Shown one piece after another: positions 27,922 to 38,117 of a DNA stretch of 64,000 nucleotides. Every line of letters begins with the position of its first letter. Within the stretch, counting starts at the first letter, position 1. A model generated the notes under the pieces. It worked only from the letters and a program-made list of their open reading frames with translations. It was not told where the DNA came from and did no database searches. The stretch comes from Novosphingobium sp. SG919 (GTDB lineage Bacteria > Pseudomonadota > Alphaproteobacteria > Sphingomonadales > Sphingomonadaceae): contig NZ_JABCNG010000003.1 of NCBI RefSeq assembly GCF_012932495.1, positions 62,001-126,000 of the forward strand. Direction: 5' to 3'. Position numbers and translations under genes: made by a program.

Positions 27922-30405
27922 TCAATTCTTGCGCGCGGTGGCGATCCCGTTGATCGCGAGCGCGTCACCATTCTGGTAAGACCAGCGCGCGCCCACTTCC
28001 TCGGCACCCGGCCCGAAGAATTGCCCCATCATCGTCTGCACGCTGCGGCTGTCGTTCAGCGTGAACGCCCCGTTGCTGCCCATCGTGCCGCTTTGCGAGA
28101 ACGTGCCCACGGTGCGGGCCGTGTCCTCGGTGGTCGATAGCGCCACTTTCGCGGTCAGCGCGCCGGTATCGAAGTTGGCCGAAAAGCTGCTGGTGCCCTT
28201 CAGCCTGCCGGTATAGTCAAGCGCCCCGACATGCCCCTGCCCCATGGCCTCGCCCTTGTAGGTGGCGCTGCCGCTGGTGGGGCGGGCCTGGGTGGGATAG
28301 CCGAAGTAGCTCAACATGCGTTGCGGATGGGTGGGATCGGCCGCGATCGTTGCCGTGATATCGGCAAATCCGAGGTAGGTGTAGGTCGTGCCCGAACCGT
28401 CATGCTTGGCGATCAAGCCCTCAATGCTGCCACTGTTGTCGGTCAAGGCATAGTAATCGGCCAGCTTCGTGCCCTTGCCCGCCACGATGTTCGATTTGTC
28501 GAGCGCGACAACGGAAAGGCCGAAGACCTGCGAGGACGGGCGGAATTCATACTTTCCCGAAGAGGGCGTCCACTGCACCATGGCATAGCCGTATTCGAGC
28601 TCCGCCTGCGATATCGGCGCATAGTCGAAGGCCTTGGTCAGCACCTGATCGGCAAAGCCGCCGAACCGCGACGAGTCGATGCCCTGGAACGTGCCAAACG
28701 CGGTGCCGCTGGCACTGCCCCCGCTCGCCTGCCAGGTGCCGGCCACTTCGTTGGCCTTGGGACCGAAGAAATTGCCCGCCATCGTGCCGCTGTAGCGGTC
28801 AAACGTCAGCGAGGTTGAAAAGTTGTTGGCGCTGGCCGCGAGCGTGCCGCTGCCGCTCAGGGCACCGACCCGGTCTGGCGTGCGGAAGCGGGTGGCCAGG
28901 TAATAGCTTTCGCCCAGCGTCATCGTGCCCGACAGCCCGATGGCGCCCGTGGTGAAATTCACATCGAGCGCGCCGGTGGCCGAGGCAAGCAGGATGTTCT
29001 TGCTGCCGTTTTCCACTGCATAGCCGCGCAGCGACAGGCCATAATGGCCCGTCCCCGCAAGCGGCATCGAGGCCGTGGGCGTGACCGCGCCGAACACGGC
29101 ATTGTCGAACCGGTTGGTCTGCACCCCGCCGCTGGTGGTGGCGGTATAGGTCGTCAGCGTGGCGCTATAGCTGGCGGTCGCCACGTTGAGCGCTGGCGTG
29201 CGGGAATAGCCATAATCGTAATAGGTACGCGTGCCGGCCGGCGTGGTGAGCGTATAATGGCTGCCATCCCACGCGATCGTCATCGCCACGTCGCCCTGGG
29301 TCACGCTGCCGAACGTCTGCGCGGCATCGTTGTCGTCGATCGGCGCAGTAGAAGTGAACGTGGCTTCCTTGGCCGTCGTGGTCAGGATAACCGGCGTTGC
29401 CGGATGGCCATCGGCAAAGGCCAGGGCGCCCGTGCCGCTCTTGCGCCCGGTCATCGTGCCGACGGCGACCGAATCGTAGCTGTTGCTGGGGTTGCTGGAC
29501 TTGGCGGCAAAGCTCAGGCCGATTTCGCCGGCATCCGGCCCAAAGAACTGGCCTTTGAAATCGCCCGTTTCCACCTGGAAATCGCTGAACGTGACTTTCC
29601 CCGAAAAGCCGTTGCCGGCCGAGGCAAGCGTCCCGCTGCCCCGGAAATTGTCGGTGAACGGCTGGCCGAGAGTCTGGATCGTGGTGCCGGTCAACACGAG
29701 CTGCCCCGAAGCGAACTCGACCGCCGCCGTGCCACTGCCCACCAGCGGCTCGGTGCCCGCGCCGGTGGTGCGCACGCCCAGCACATCGAGGGCATAGATG
29801 GCACTGCCCGTGCGCGGCACCGCCGCGTCGGCGGTCGGCGCGCCATAGACCAGCGCATCCACGGTGCCGCTGCCCGAATTGGTGCCAACCACCGAATGCT
29901 CCCAGAACGCGCTGCCGACATAGCGATAGGTCAGCGTGCCCGAGGTGCCGGGCTTGGTCACGGTGAGGAAGTCGGTCGTGCTGCCGTTGCGCTTGGCATA
30001 GACGGTGGCCGTGGCGCTGGACTGGCTGGCATCGATCTCGCTCTTGGCGAAGGTGATCGATCCGCTCGGGCTGCTCAGTGAATAAGTCTGCGCCGCAGCG
30101 TCATAGCGGAACGTGGCGGTGGTCGATGCAGCCGTGACCTTGGGCCGCAGGCTGGAATCGAAACTGCCCGTGGCGCGCACGGCCAGGTTGGCAAAGCTTT
30201 CCGTCTTGAGCGGCCCGAGCAGATCGGCATTGACCGGCCCGGTGGGCGTTGGCGTGGGCGTGGGGCTGGGCGTCGGATCGGGCGTGCTCGCCACTTCGCC
30301 GCCCCCGCCGCAGGCCGAAAGCACCAGCGCCAGCGGCCAGGCGGCCCACCCACGCGCCGCACCGTGCCGGGCACCCTGCCCGGCACGCATCCCTTGCAAT
30401 GCCAT
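27922..30405 (-). CDS. TbpB-like lipoprotein with three FFGP beta-barrel repeats
   Basis: 827 residues. Residues 1-31 are a lipoprotein signal peptide with lipobox LSA|C32, followed by a Gly/Pro/Thr linker. Three tandem units of about 250 residues each end in the TbpB C-lobe motif: 'GQFFGPDAGEIG' (about residue 288), 'GNFFGPKANEVAG' (about 543) and 'GQFFGPGAEEVGA' (about 793). Such proteins are annotated as transferrin-binding protein-like solute binding proteins; in this lineage the ligand is unknown and host transferrin is unlikely. The start at 30405 has GGGGA seven bases upstream. Divergent from the DUF3422 gene. Confidence 0.85.
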   Translation of the reverse strand: MALQGMRAGQGARHGAARGWAAWPLALVLSACGGGGEVASTPDPTPSPTPTPTPTGPVNADLLGPLKTESFANLAVRATGSFDSSLRPKVTAASTTATFRYDAAAQTYSLSSPSGSITFAKSEIDASQSSATATVYAKRNGSTTDFLTVTKPGTSGTLTYRYVGSAFWEHSVVGTNSGSGTVDALVYGAPTADAAVPRTGSAIYALDVLGVRTTGAGTEPLVGSGTAAVEFASGQLVLTGTTIQTLGQPFTDNFRGSGTLASAGNGFSGKVTFSDFQVETGDFKGQFFGPDAGEIGLSFAAKSSNPSNSYDSVAVGTMTGRKSGTGALAFADGHPATPVILTTTAKEATFTSTAPIDDNDAAQTFGSVTQGDVAMTIAWDGSHYTLTTPAGTRTYYDYGYSRTPALNVATASYSATLTTYTATTSGGVQTNRFDNAVFGAVTPTASMPLAGTGHYGLSLRGYAVENGSKNILLASATGALDVNFTTGAIGLSGTMTLGESYYLATRFRTPDRVGALSGSGTLAASANNFSTSLTFDRYSGTMAGNFFGPKANEVAGTWQASGGSASGTAFGTFQGIDSSRFGGFADQVLTKAFDYAPISQAELEYGYAMVQWTPSSGKYEFRPSSQVFGLSVVALDKSNIVAGKGTKLADYYALTDNSGSIEGLIAKHDGSGTTYTYLGFADITATIAADPTHPQRMLSYFGYPTQARPTSGSATYKGEAMGQGHVGALDYTGRLKGTSSFSANFDTGALTAKVALSTTEDTARTVGTFSQSGTMGSNGAFTLNDSRSVQTMMGQFFGPGAEEVGARWSYQNGDALAINGIATARKN

Positions 30406-30622
30406 TCCCTGTTCCCCTGTTGCCCGCCTTCGTCGCCGGCAATCCAGCGCCATTACGTGGTGCCCGATTGCGTCCGTCGGCGTGGTACCATTCCGGCTGC
30501 GCCCTGCAACGCCTTTTGCAACCTTAATAAACCTATTGTTTCGGATTATCGCGAACCCCGCCCAAGGACGAATTGCCTTGCCCCCGCTTCGGGCGCATTC
30601 TGCGCGCGGGGGGAGAAAAGCC

Positions 30623-31870
30623 ATGCACGAACACGAATGGCGCCGGCAGATCGTGAGCGAGATGCATTTGCGCCGCTGGCCGGTGCTGCGCGCACCGATG
30701 CAGGTGGTGCAGATGGTGCGGCTGGTCGGCGATGCAGAGCGCGATGCCGAATGGGCGGCGTGGGGCGCCATGCCAGATGGCGGCGAAGTGCGCCGCGCCT
30801 ATCGCCGCCACGTTTCTGGCACGCTTGCCGGCGGCCTGGCTTTCACCTGGGAACGCCATAGCGAAGCGAGCACGCAGACGCTTTTCGCCCCGGCCGATGC
30901 GGGCGACGCGCTGGACCAGGCGATCGGCTGGATGGAAAGCCTGCCAGGCGCCACCGTGCGCGCCACGCGGCTGCTGATCGTGGCCGACGAAGCCGCCGCC
31001 GAAGCGGCCTTGCCCGCGATGGGCTTTGCCGGGGAGGACCTGGTTTCGTGCCACGTGGCGGGCGCCATGCGCATCTGGTCGGATTTCCGCATCGCGCCCG
31101 ATGGCTATGGCCGCATGCTGGTGGCCGCTGGCGGGCTGGAAGGGGGCGACCTGACCCGCGCCGTGCAGCGGCTGCAGGAACTGGGCAACTACCGCAACCT
31201 TGCCCTGCTCGGCCTGCCGGTGGCGCGCGCGGCCTGGCCCCGGCTGGACGACGCGGAAGCCGATCTGCGCCAGTTGGGCGAAGCACTCACCCGCAGCGAC
31301 GTGCGCGACGATGATCTCATGGCCCGGCTGTCCACGCTCTCGCTGGCCATTGCCGCCGTCGCCAGCAGCACCGACTATCGCATGAGCGCTACGGCCGCCT
31401 ATGCCCTGCTGGTGGACGAGCGCCTGGCCGACCTTGCGCCACACCCCATTCCCGGCTTCCTTTCGCTGGCCGAATTCACCCAGCGGCGCTTTCTGCCCGC
31501 CGTGCGCACCTGCGCGGCTTTTTCCCGGCGCGAAGCGCAAGTGGCGGCGCGCGCCGGACAGTTCACCGCCCTGCTGCGCGCACGCATCGAAACCCGCATC
31601 GAAAACCAGAACGGGGCACTGCTCGCCTCGCTGGAACGCAGCGCAGCGCGCCAGTTGCGCTTGCAACACCTGGTCGAAGGGCTGTCGGTCGTGGGCATCA
31701 GCTATTATGCCACGGCGCTGATCGGGCACATGCTGGAAGGCGGGGAAAGCCTGGTGCATTTCGATGCCCGCCTCGCCGTCGGCGTGCTCACCCCGCTGGT
31801 CGTTCTCGCCACCTGGCTGACACTGCGCCGGGCGCGCCAACAGGTGTGGCACGGCAACGCCAGCGAATAA
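30623..31870 (+). CDS. DUF3422 family membrane protein
   Basis: 415 residues from ATG 30623 with GGGGAG upstream. It begins 'HEHEWRRQIVSEMHLRRWPVL' and has the family stretches 'FTWERHSE' and 'GRMLVAAGG'. Two membrane segments lie at the C-terminus ('GISYYATALIGHML' and 'LAVGVLTPLVVLATWLTL'), preceded by a helical region with 'LRARIETRIENQNGALLASLERSA'. The function is unknown; the end resembles CorA-like C-terminal helices only in layout. Confidence 0.85.
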   Translation: MHEHEWRRQIVSEMHLRRWPVLRAPMQVVQMVRLVGDAERDAEWAAWGAMPDGGEVRRAYRRHVSGTLAGGLAFTWERHSEASTQTLFAPADAGDALDQAIGWMESLPGATVRATRLLIVADEAAAEAALPAMGFAGEDLVSCHVAGAMRIWSDFRIAPDGYGRMLVAAGGLEGGDLTRAVQRLQELGNYRNLALLGLPVARAAWPRLDDAEADLRQLGEALTRSDVRDDDLMARLSTLSLAIAAVASSTDYRMSATAAYALLVDERLADLAPHPIPGFLSLAEFTQRRFLPAVRTCAAFSRREAQVAARAGQFTALLRARIETRIENQNGALLASLERSAARQLRLQHLVEGLSVVGISYYATALIGHMLEGGESLVHFDARLAVGVLTPLVVLATWLTLRRARQQVWHGNASE

Positions 31871-31882
31871 TCATGATAATGG

Positions 31883-32377
31883 TTATAGCACGCGAAACAT
31901 GACCAAGGCATCGACCATGCCATGGCGCGGGTGGTCAAACGCGCCGGGCAGGCGGCCGACCACGGCAAAGCCCATCGCCTGCCACAAGTGTACCGCCGGC
32001 GCATTGGTGCTGACCACGCAATTGAACTGCATCGCGCGAAATCCTGCGGCCCGCGCGGCATCGAGCGAATGGGCGCACATCGCGCGCGCCACGCCGCGGC
32101 CGGCGGCGGCGGGCGCGGTCATGTAGCCGCAATTGGCCACGTGGCTGCCGCGCCCCTGCTGGTTGGCCCGCAAGGTATACGTGCCGAGCACCGCACCTTG
32201 GGCATCCTGCGCCACGAAGGCCTGGCGGCCAGCGCCACACCAATAATCTAACGCCGCGTCGCGCGGCATGTCCTGCGGCAAGGCATAAGTTTCCCCGGCA
32301 CGGATCACCGGCTCCACAATGGCCCAGATCGCGGCGGCATCGGCAGGCTCGGCCGGCCGGATGGCAAGGCCGGTCAC
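31883..32377 (-). CDS. GNAT family N-acetyltransferase
   Basis: 164 residues. Acetyl-CoA-binding motif A is 'MTAPAAAGRGVARAMCAHSL', with 'VSTNAPAVHLWQAMGFAVVGRLP' as motif B. The style fits small-molecule or antibiotic (phosphinothricin-type) acetyltransferases; the substrate cannot be named. The GTG start at 32377 overlaps the stop of the aminotransferase gene (GTGA), so the two are coupled and may act on related amino compounds. Confidence 0.85.
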   Translation of the reverse strand: MTGLAIRPAEPADAAAIWAIVEPVIRAGETYALPQDMPRDAALDYWCGAGRQAFVAQDAQGAVLGTYTLRANQQGRGSHVANCGYMTAPAAAGRGVARAMCAHSLDAARAAGFRAMQFNCVVSTNAPAVHLWQAMGFAVVGRLPGAFDHPRHGMVDALVMFRVL

Positions 32378-33534
32378 ACCGCCATTTCCGCCATGCGGGC
32401 GGCGAACCACGGCTTCATCCGCGCCAGCGCATCTTCCACTTCGGCAGTGGAAACGGCAAAGCTGATGCGGAAGAAGCGGCGCCCTTCGACCGGATCGAAA
32501 TCGATCCCCGGCGCGGTCGCCACGCCCGTGTCTTCCAGCAGTTTCAGGCAGAACGCCATCGAATCGTCGGTGAGATGGCCAATATCGGCCCACACGTAAA
32601 ACGCGCCATCGGGCGGGGCGATGCGCGCCAGGCCCAGGTCTGGCAGCGCATCGAGCACCAGTTGCCGATTGCGTGCGTATGCCGCGAGATGGCCTTGCAG
32701 TTCGGACTCGCAATCGAACGCCACCAAGCCGGCATTCTGGCTGAGCACCGGAGGCGTCAGGAACAGGTTGCCCATCCGCGCGCGCGCCTGGTCCACCAGG
32801 GCAGGCGGCACCACCAGCCAGCCGAGCCGCCAGCCAGGCATGGAGAAGTACTTGGAGAAGCTGTTGACGATCACCGCCTCGGGATCGACCGTCAGCAGGG
32901 TCTGCGCCTGCGCGCCGTCATAAGTGAGGCCGTGGTAGATCTCGTCGCTGATCACCGCGATGCCGCGTTCGCGGCACACTTTGGCAATGGCGGCGAGTTC
33001 GTCGGGCGCGATCACCGTGCCGGTGGGATTGGCGGGACTTGCCAGAATCAGCCCGTCGGGCGCGGGCTCCATCGCCGCCAGCGCGGCAGCGGTAACGTTG
33101 AAGCGCTCAGCCGGCCCGCAGACCAGTTCCACCGGCACCATGTGCAGCGTACGCAAGGTGTTGCGATAGGCAACATAACCGGGCCGGGCGATCGCCACCC
33201 GCGCGCCGGGCGCAAAGCGCAAGGTCAGCGCCATGACCAGCGCGGGGGATGCGCCGCAGGTCAGCACGACCTGCGCGGGATCGACGATGACCCCGGCGGT
33301 TTCACGGTAATGGCGGGCGATCCGCGCCTTGAGTGCCTGGCTTTCCCAATAGCCTTGCGCGTCGGTATCCAGCACCGCGTGCGCCCGCGCGATCGCGGCG
33401 GCTGGCGCGCTGGTGGAAGGCTGGCCGAATTCCATGTGGATCACCGGGCGCCCGGCAGCGGCGGCATCGGCCGCCATGCGGTGTGCCAGGGTGGAAACGG
33501 CAATGGCGTGAAAGGGTTCGATCTGCGCAGTCAT
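32374..33534 (-). CDS. PLP-dependent aminotransferase, class I/II
   Basis: 386 residues from ATG 33534 (33540 also possible). PLP lysine in 'VNSFSKYFSMPGWRLGW', with 'SPANPTG', 'SDEIYHGL' and C-terminal 'FRISFAVS' for substrate carboxylate binding. The fold I aspartate/aromatic aminotransferase group fits. The amino donor cannot be decided from sequence. Operon with the downstream acetyltransferase. Confidence 0.9.
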   Translation of the reverse strand: MTAQIEPFHAIAVSTLAHRMAADAAAAGRPVIHMEFGQPSTSAPAAAIARAHAVLDTDAQGYWESQALKARIARHYRETAGVIVDPAQVVLTCGASPALVMALTLRFAPGARVAIARPGYVAYRNTLRTLHMVPVELVCGPAERFNVTAAALAAMEPAPDGLILASPANPTGTVIAPDELAAIAKVCRERGIAVISDEIYHGLTYDGAQAQTLLTVDPEAVIVNSFSKYFSMPGWRLGWLVVPPALVDQARARMGNLFLTPPVLSQNAGLVAFDCESELQGHLAAYARNRQLVLDALPDLGLARIAPPDGAFYVWADIGHLTDDSMAFCLKLLEDTGVATAPGIDFDPVEGRRFFRISFAVSTAEVEDALARMKPWFAARMAEMAV

Positions 33535-33725
33535 GGCCATGGCGCCTAACACGATTTGCCCTTCCAGCCTATCCGCCCGCCCACTTGAGCGCGGGCCGGA
33601 CCCGGCGCCCGGTCGCCAAGCTTTCTGCCAGATGAACCAGCCGTAATCTGCCCGTCATCACGCGGGCGGGATGCATCAGGCACCGGCAAGGCGCGGGGGA
33701 CAGCGCACAGACGGGCCACACAGCG

Positions 33726-34187
33726 ATGCCGAACCGACCGGAACACCACGTGTTCCTTCATTCTGCTGCGCCGGATCCCGGCCTGCCCGCCGGGCCGCCC
33801 ACGCCCGTCAACGAAGCCCAGACCACCGATCTTGCCGGCAATTCGCTGGTCGCCCTGCCCGGCAGCGGCCCTTGCGCCACGGTGGAAGCCCGTGCCAACC
33901 AAGCGCAATGCCGCAATGCCGATACCGCCGGCTTTCCGGCGGCGGCGCTGGCCTGCATCGCGCTGGCCTGCGCGGCGCTTGCCGCTGGGCTGTGGATCAT
34001 GGCGGGCAGGGAACTGCGCGCCTGGATCGACGGGCAAGGCTGGCACTGGCAATCGGCCTCTCGCGCGGCGGCCGCGCGCAGCCCGGCTGCCCACGCCTTG
34101 CGCCGCCGCCGCTATATCGGCCTGGGCATCGTCGTGCTCGCGCTTGCTCTGGCGATCGTCAGCCTGTTCGCCGGCCAGCCGGGATAG
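33726..34187 (+). CDS. Small membrane protein of unknown function
   Basis: 153 residues if it starts at ATG 33726; no strong ribosome binding site is visible. It is Pro/Ala-rich at the N-terminus, then has two membrane helices ('AALACIALACAALAAGLWIM' and 'IGLGIVVLALALAIVSLF') separated by a cationic loop. I recognise no family. The opposite strand also has an open frame across most of this stretch, so the call is tentative; the two clean helices are the main support. Confidence 0.4.
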   Translation: MPNRPEHHVFLHSAAPDPGLPAGPPTPVNEAQTTDLAGNSLVALPGSGPCATVEARANQAQCRNADTAGFPAAALACIALACAALAAGLWIMAGRELRAWIDGQGWHWQSASRAAAARSPAAHALRRRRYIGLGIVVLALALAIVSLFAGQPG

Positions 34188-34336
34188 GCTGACGCCTGTT
34201 TCGCCCGCTGCCCGTGTTGGCGGCGTGCCGTCTTTCGGGCAGGCGCCGGGGCCATGCCGGACGCCCCATTGCCATGGCCGGGCGCTCCGTTACACTGCGT
34301 GTCATCTGTCGCCCTCTTGCCAGGCATGGCCCGCCC

Positions 34337-35503
34337 GTGACGCATCTCGACGATACCCTGCTGCTCAACCTCTATGGCTCGATCGAGCAGGAGGGTCGCT
34401 GGCTGGCCGTGCTTGATCTGCTGCGCGAGCGGCTGGGCGTGCACAGCGCGGTGGCGCAAGTGCTGTCTTCGGCGCGCCCCTGCCTGCAACAAGTGTGGAC
34501 GGCGCGCGATTCGCTGTCGCTCGAACATGCCAAGATGCACGATTCCTGGGCCAATTCCGGCGCCAATCCGCGCTTTCACCGCCGCCCACCGCGCCGCAGC
34601 GACAGCGGCATCGGCAGCGATTTCCGCAGCCTGGACCTGAGCGACCGCGAACACGCCAGCATGCGCGAAGGCCTGGCGCGGTGCGGCGTCGGGCCGGGCT
34701 TCTGGGTGGGCTTCGGATTGACCGAAACCTCGCACTTCTCGTTGGTGTTCCATCGCGCGCCGGGCGACGATCGCGATGTCGATGCGTGCGAGGAAGCGGT
34801 GCTGCAATCCCTGCTGCCGCATTTGCGCCAGTCGGTGCGGCTGTGGCTCAACACCGCCGAAACCGCGCGCCGCGTCCGCGCGCTGGAACAGGCGGTGCGC
34901 GCCACCGATCTGGCCATGGTGGCGTGCGACCGCGCCATGCGCGTGGCCTGGCACAATCCCATGGCCGAGGCCCTGCTGGCGGGCAATCCGCACCTGACGA
35001 TGCGCGGCGGCGTGCTGACCGCGCCCGCCGTGCCGGACAACGCCGCCCTGCGCGCGCTGGTGGCCGATGCCGCCACGGGCCAGGCCGACGTGCTGGCACT
35101 CGGCACCTCGGGCGATGATCCCTTGCACGTGCGCGCCGTGGCCGGCGCCAACCAGGCCGGTATCGGGGCCAGCATCGGGGCCGGCCTTTCCGGTTCGGCC
35201 CGCGATGAAGTGCTGCTGCTGATCGCCGCGCCCGAGCGCCGCACGCAAGCGGCCCCTGCCGATCTGGCCCGTCTGTTCCGCCTGACCGGGGCCGAAGCCC
35301 AGTTGGCAGCCGCGCTCGCGGCCGGCACCACGCTCAGCGACTATGCCGCCCGCCGTGGGATCACGGTTGGCACCGCGCGCATCCAGCTCAAGCAGCTGTT
35401 TGGCAAGACCGGCACGGGGCGGCAGGCCGATCTCGTGCGCCTGGTGCTGCATTCCCTGTCCAGCCAAGGCCATCGCGTGGCCATTTCTCCACAACCAAAC
35501 TGA
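34337..35503 (+). CDS. LuxR-type helix-turn-helix transcriptional regulator
   Basis: 388 residues from GTG 34337, giving 'VTHLDDTLLLNLYGSIEQ'; ATG 34274 is an alternative. A sensor-like N-terminal part of about 200 residues, a PAS-like middle ('ATDLAMVACDRAMRVAWHNPMAEALLA'-type segment) and a C-terminal LuxR HTH ('LTGAEAQLAAALAAGTTLSDYAARRGI' region, then 'LFGKTGTGRQADLVRLVL'). It directly precedes a TonB receptor and a secreted serine hydrolase in the same direction and probably controls them. The signal is unknown. Confidence 0.82.
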   Translation: MTHLDDTLLLNLYGSIEQEGRWLAVLDLLRERLGVHSAVAQVLSSARPCLQQVWTARDSLSLEHAKMHDSWANSGANPRFHRRPPRRSDSGIGSDFRSLDLSDREHASMREGLARCGVGPGFWVGFGLTETSHFSLVFHRAPGDDRDVDACEEAVLQSLLPHLRQSVRLWLNTAETARRVRALEQAVRATDLAMVACDRAMRVAWHNPMAEALLAGNPHLTMRGGVLTAPAVPDNAALRALVADAATGQADVLALGTSGDDPLHVRAVAGANQAGIGASIGAGLSGSARDEVLLLIAAPERRTQAAPADLARLFRLTGAEAQLAAALAAGTTLSDYAARRGITVGTARIQLKQLFGKTGTGRQADLVRLVLHSLSSQGHRVAISPQPN

Positions 35504-35631
35504 GATCGCAGTCTATATCCCAAATGGGAGGTGCAGGCCGGCCTGCAACCCCTTCATCATCGCAGCGACAAAGGCGGAACGGGCTGGGCGGAACGAACCA
35601 GACGCAACCGCCGCACGATGAGGGATAGACG

Positions 35632-37998
35632 ATGCAGCGCAAACACTTCCATCGATCGCAGACCGCCGTTGCCCGGGGCACCCCGCTGGCCCTGGCGATC
35701 GTTTTGGCGTGGAGCGGCACGCCGGCCCTGGCGCAGGACGCAGCCCCCAACCCGGTTGCAGCCACCGCCCCGGCCGAAACCGCCCCCGGCGAAATCGTGG
35801 TGACCGCCACCCGCCGCGCCGAAACGCTCAGCAAGGTGCCCCAGTCGGTCACCGCGCTCAGCCAGGCCTCGCTCGATGCGCGCGGGATCAAGGACATTTC
35901 CGGGGTCGTGCGGCAGACGCCGGGCATCCAGTTCGATCCCAATGGCTTTGGCAACCAGACCAACATCGCCATTCGCGGGGTCAGCTCCACGGTGGGCGCC
36001 GCCACCACCGGCGTCTATATCGACGATACGCCGATCCAGAGCCGGGTGGTGGGCTATTCCACCACCAACGCCTTTCCCGCCGTGTTCGACCTGGCGCGGG
36101 TGGAAGTGCTGCGCGGGCCGCAGGGCACCCTGTTCGGCGCCGGATCGGAAGGCGGCACGGTGCGCTTCATCACCACCCAGCCCAGCCTGACCGATACCCG
36201 CATCTATGGCCGGGCCGAAGCGGCGGCCACGCAGGGCGGCGCGGCATCGGGCGAACTGGGCGTGTCGGTCACCGCGCCGCTGATCAAGGACAAGCTGGGG
36301 ATCGCCGCCAGCGTCTGGTATCGCCACGATGGCGGCTGGATCGACCGGCAGAACGCCAACCCGGTGGTGACCAACGCCCCCTATCTGAAGAACGTCAATT
36401 CCAGCTGGACCCAGGTGGCCCGTGTCGCGCTGAAATGGGCGCCGGTCGATGGCGTGGAAGTGACCCCCTCGCTCTATTACCAAAAGCGCGTCAACGCCGA
36501 CACCAGCCCGTGGTGGGAAAGCCAGTCCGACGCATCCAAGGGCAAGTACGTCAGCGGCGCGCCCAACGGCTCGCCCGATCGCGACCGCTTCTACATGCCC
36601 GCGCTCAACATCAGCGCCAACCTGGGCGGGGTGCAGCTGATCAGCAACACGTCCTACTATGTGCGCGACCAGAGCGGCGAGATCGACTATTCCACGATAT
36701 GGCCCGCCGTGTTCGTCGGCAGCCCCTGGGTGGGCACCGACCACAAGGCCCTGGCCTACATGCGCAACGACCAGCGCACCTTTACCCAGGAAGTGCGCCT
36801 GCAATCGGCCGACAGCAACGCCGCGCTCACCTGGGTGCTGGGCGGCTTCTATGCCAAGTCGGTCCAGCATTTCGGCGAGCAGGTCTATGACCCCAACTTT
36901 GCCGATATCTTTGGCGGCGTGCCGCCCGAAGTGGTGCTGGGCACGCCGCTGGTCGATGGCAAGTATTCGCTGGCCGGTGACGGACGCGGCGCCGACGCGC
37001 AGATCGCCGGCTTTGCCGAAGGCTCGCTCAAGCTGACCGATACGCTCAAGGTCACCGCCGGGGTGCGCGTGGCGCACACCAGGTTCGAAGGCAACTCGCT
37101 GTTCCAGGGGCCGGTTTCGGGCTACCAGTTGCAGAACAACCAGTCGGTCAGCGAAAACCCGGTCACGCCCAAGTTCGCGCTCAACTGGCAGGCCACGCCC
37201 ACCACGCTGCTCTATGCCACGGCGGCCAAGGGCTATCGCATCGGCGGCACCAACGCCCCGGTGCCGCTCAGCCAGTGCGGCGCCGATCTCACCGGCTTCG
37301 GCTTTGCCGATGTGCCCGCCACCTACAAGTCCGACAGCCTGTGGAGCTATGAAGCCGGGGCCAAGACGCGCGTGGGCGGGGTGAGCCTGGCGGCGAGCGC
37401 CTATCACGTGGATTGGAGCAACATCCAGCAGAACGTCTATCTCCAGCATTGCGGCGCGCAGTTCACCGCCAACCTGGGCAAGGCGCGCAGCCAGGGCTTC
37501 GATCTTCAGGCCACGGCCCGCGTGGCGCCCGGTTTCACGCTGGACGGCACGGTGGCCTATACCAATGCCCGCCTCACCCAGAACGTGAGCGGCCTGGCCA
37601 ACCCGGCGCCCGGCTATCTGATCGCGGCGGTGGGCGATCACCTGGAAACCCACCCGTGGACCGCCACGCTGGGCGCCAGCTATGAAACCAGCCTGGGCGC
37701 GGCCACCGGCTATCTGCGCGCCGATTACCAGTACAAGAGCAAGGCCAAGATGGCCGCGCTCACCGATCCGCGCGCCAGCGGCTATGATCCGGGCGCCTAT
37801 CCCCTGCCCCAGGTGCACTATGCCAGCCTGCGCGCCGGGGTGCGCCATGGCGTCTACGATCTGTCGGTCTTCGTCGACAACCTGACCAACGAGACGACGA
37901 TCCTCTCCCGCTCGATCGAAGTGGCGGGCGTGGGCACCTATCGCAACCTGTCGCAGCGGCCGCGCACCTTCGGCCTCACGCTGGTGATGCGCCAGTAA
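35632..37998 (+). CDS. TonB-dependent outer membrane receptor
   Basis: 788 residues. Signal peptide ending 'PALA|Q' near residue 34, TonB-box-like 'GEIVVTATRR' near 53, plug domain with 'VPQSVTAL' and 'VEVLRGPQGTLFGAGSEGGTVRF', then a 22-strand barrel ending in 'GLTLVMRQ'. Energised by TonB-ExbBD. The substrate is unknown; the flanking regulator and secreted hydrolase suggest an ester, amide or peptide-like compound. No FecA-type signalling extension is present. Confidence 0.94.
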   Translation: MQRKHFHRSQTAVARGTPLALAIVLAWSGTPALAQDAAPNPVAATAPAETAPGEIVVTATRRAETLSKVPQSVTALSQASLDARGIKDISGVVRQTPGIQFDPNGFGNQTNIAIRGVSSTVGAATTGVYIDDTPIQSRVVGYSTTNAFPAVFDLARVEVLRGPQGTLFGAGSEGGTVRFITTQPSLTDTRIYGRAEAAATQGGAASGELGVSVTAPLIKDKLGIAASVWYRHDGGWIDRQNANPVVTNAPYLKNVNSSWTQVARVALKWAPVDGVEVTPSLYYQKRVNADTSPWWESQSDASKGKYVSGAPNGSPDRDRFYMPALNISANLGGVQLISNTSYYVRDQSGEIDYSTIWPAVFVGSPWVGTDHKALAYMRNDQRTFTQEVRLQSADSNAALTWVLGGFYAKSVQHFGEQVYDPNFADIFGGVPPEVVLGTPLVDGKYSLAGDGRGADAQIAGFAEGSLKLTDTLKVTAGVRVAHTRFEGNSLFQGPVSGYQLQNNQSVSENPVTPKFALNWQATPTTLLYATAAKGYRIGGTNAPVPLSQCGADLTGFGFADVPATYKSDSLWSYEAGAKTRVGGVSLAASAYHVDWSNIQQNVYLQHCGAQFTANLGKARSQGFDLQATARVAPGFTLDGTVAYTNARLTQNVSGLANPAPGYLIAAVGDHLETHPWTATLGASYETSLGAATGYLRADYQYKSKAKMAALTDPRASGYDPGAYPLPQVHYASLRAGVRHGVYDLSVFVDNLTNETTILSRSIEVAGVGTYRNLSQRPRTFGLTLVMRQ

Positions 37999-38117
37999 TG
38001 CCGGCCTGAAGTTTTACTGGGCGCCCCGGCCGGGGCGCCGCCTGCCTGGGCCGGAAGCAACCCTGACGCTTCCGGCCCCCTTTCCCCCTTGTCGATCATC
38101 CAGAAGGTATCCCTGCC

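Noticed and set aside
31868..31887. Fur-box-like AT-rich stretch (ATAATCATGATAATGG)
   Set aside because: It lies between the 3' ends of two convergent genes, with no promoter in reach in either direction.
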